Below, in pieces: positions 63,758 through 64,000 of a stretch of DNA of 64,000 nucleotides (position 1 is the first letter of the stretch; every line of letters begins with the position of its first letter). The notes under the pieces are model-generated. The model did not search any database and was not told the origin of the DNA. It worked only from the letters and a program-made list of their open reading frames with translations. The position numbers and the translations under genes are program-made. Source of the DNA: Doris montereyensis (lineage: Eukaryota; Mollusca; Gastropoda; Nudibranchia; Dorididae). The stretch is taken from assembly GCA_037039925.1 (NCBI GenBank), contig JAXRKP010000241.1, positions 118,501 through 182,500 of the forward strand, in the 5' to 3' direction.

Positions 63758-64000
63758 TTCAGGATACTATCTACACATATATAATGTTTGTCAATGAATG
63801 TGATTCTTATATTTTGTAATGTCTTATTGCTTATGCTACAGGGATATAAATCTTTAGATTTTCTCTGAGCACAATTTGATTGTGTTGAAATTTTGGCCAT
63901 GTTATAAGAGGTATGATCTGCAGGTTCTAGATTTAATTCTATTTAATTTTTGTTATTTCAGATAATTATTGTTTTAATTCACTGTTCTTTGATTGTCACT

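Overview
This window is animal nuclear DNA. Coding exons are short, have GT..AG borders, and sit in a sea of long introns, tRNA-derived SINEs, LINE fragments, small DNA-transposon ends, microsatellites and very long minisatellites. No prokaryotic operon structure is visible. The two recognisable host genes (a Mediator subunit and a mitochondrial ABC half-transporter) and the repeat style fit a lophotrochozoan, probably a marine gastropod mollusc. That species guess is inference.

Layout. (1) About 1.4-42.8 kb, minus strand: MED25 (Mediator complex subunit 25), reconstructed here as 18 exons from the start codon at 42,791 to an exon ending at 1,408; the 3' end lies beyond the left edge. The exon phases close exactly from exon to exon, except for two single-base gaps. 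(2) About 42.8-53.7 kb: no coding gene recognised. It holds a degenerate CR1/L2-type LINE tail, dispersed repeats, an inverted SINE pair and a possible non-coding first exon for MED25 near 50.5 kb. (3) About 53.8-63.1 kb, plus strand: the N-terminal half (targeting region and transmembrane domain) of an ABCB8-like mitochondrial ABC transporter in seven exons. The nucleotide-binding domain lies beyond the right edge. The two genes are divergent.

The striking feature is the amount of tandem repeat: by the boundaries given here roughly 20 kb, about 30% of the window. It includes an 8.8 kb array of 49/50-bp monomers with a higher-order repeat of about 1,380 bp in a MED25 intron. For several arrays the source can be read directly. 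Some contain or abut MED25 splice junctions, so copied splice sites lie inside the repeats. One is the amplified 3' tail of a LINE. One sits inside a transposon with 13-bp inverted ends nested in that LINE. One is an amplified internal segment of a dispersed element that is also present nearby in single-copy form.

Single-base indels interrupt at least five otherwise conserved coding stretches (two in MED25, three or more in ABCB8), mostly at homopolymers. This looks like residual long-read assembly error rather than gene decay. Nearly all the long open frames in the window are by-products of repeat arrays whose unit is a multiple of three or is low-complexity.
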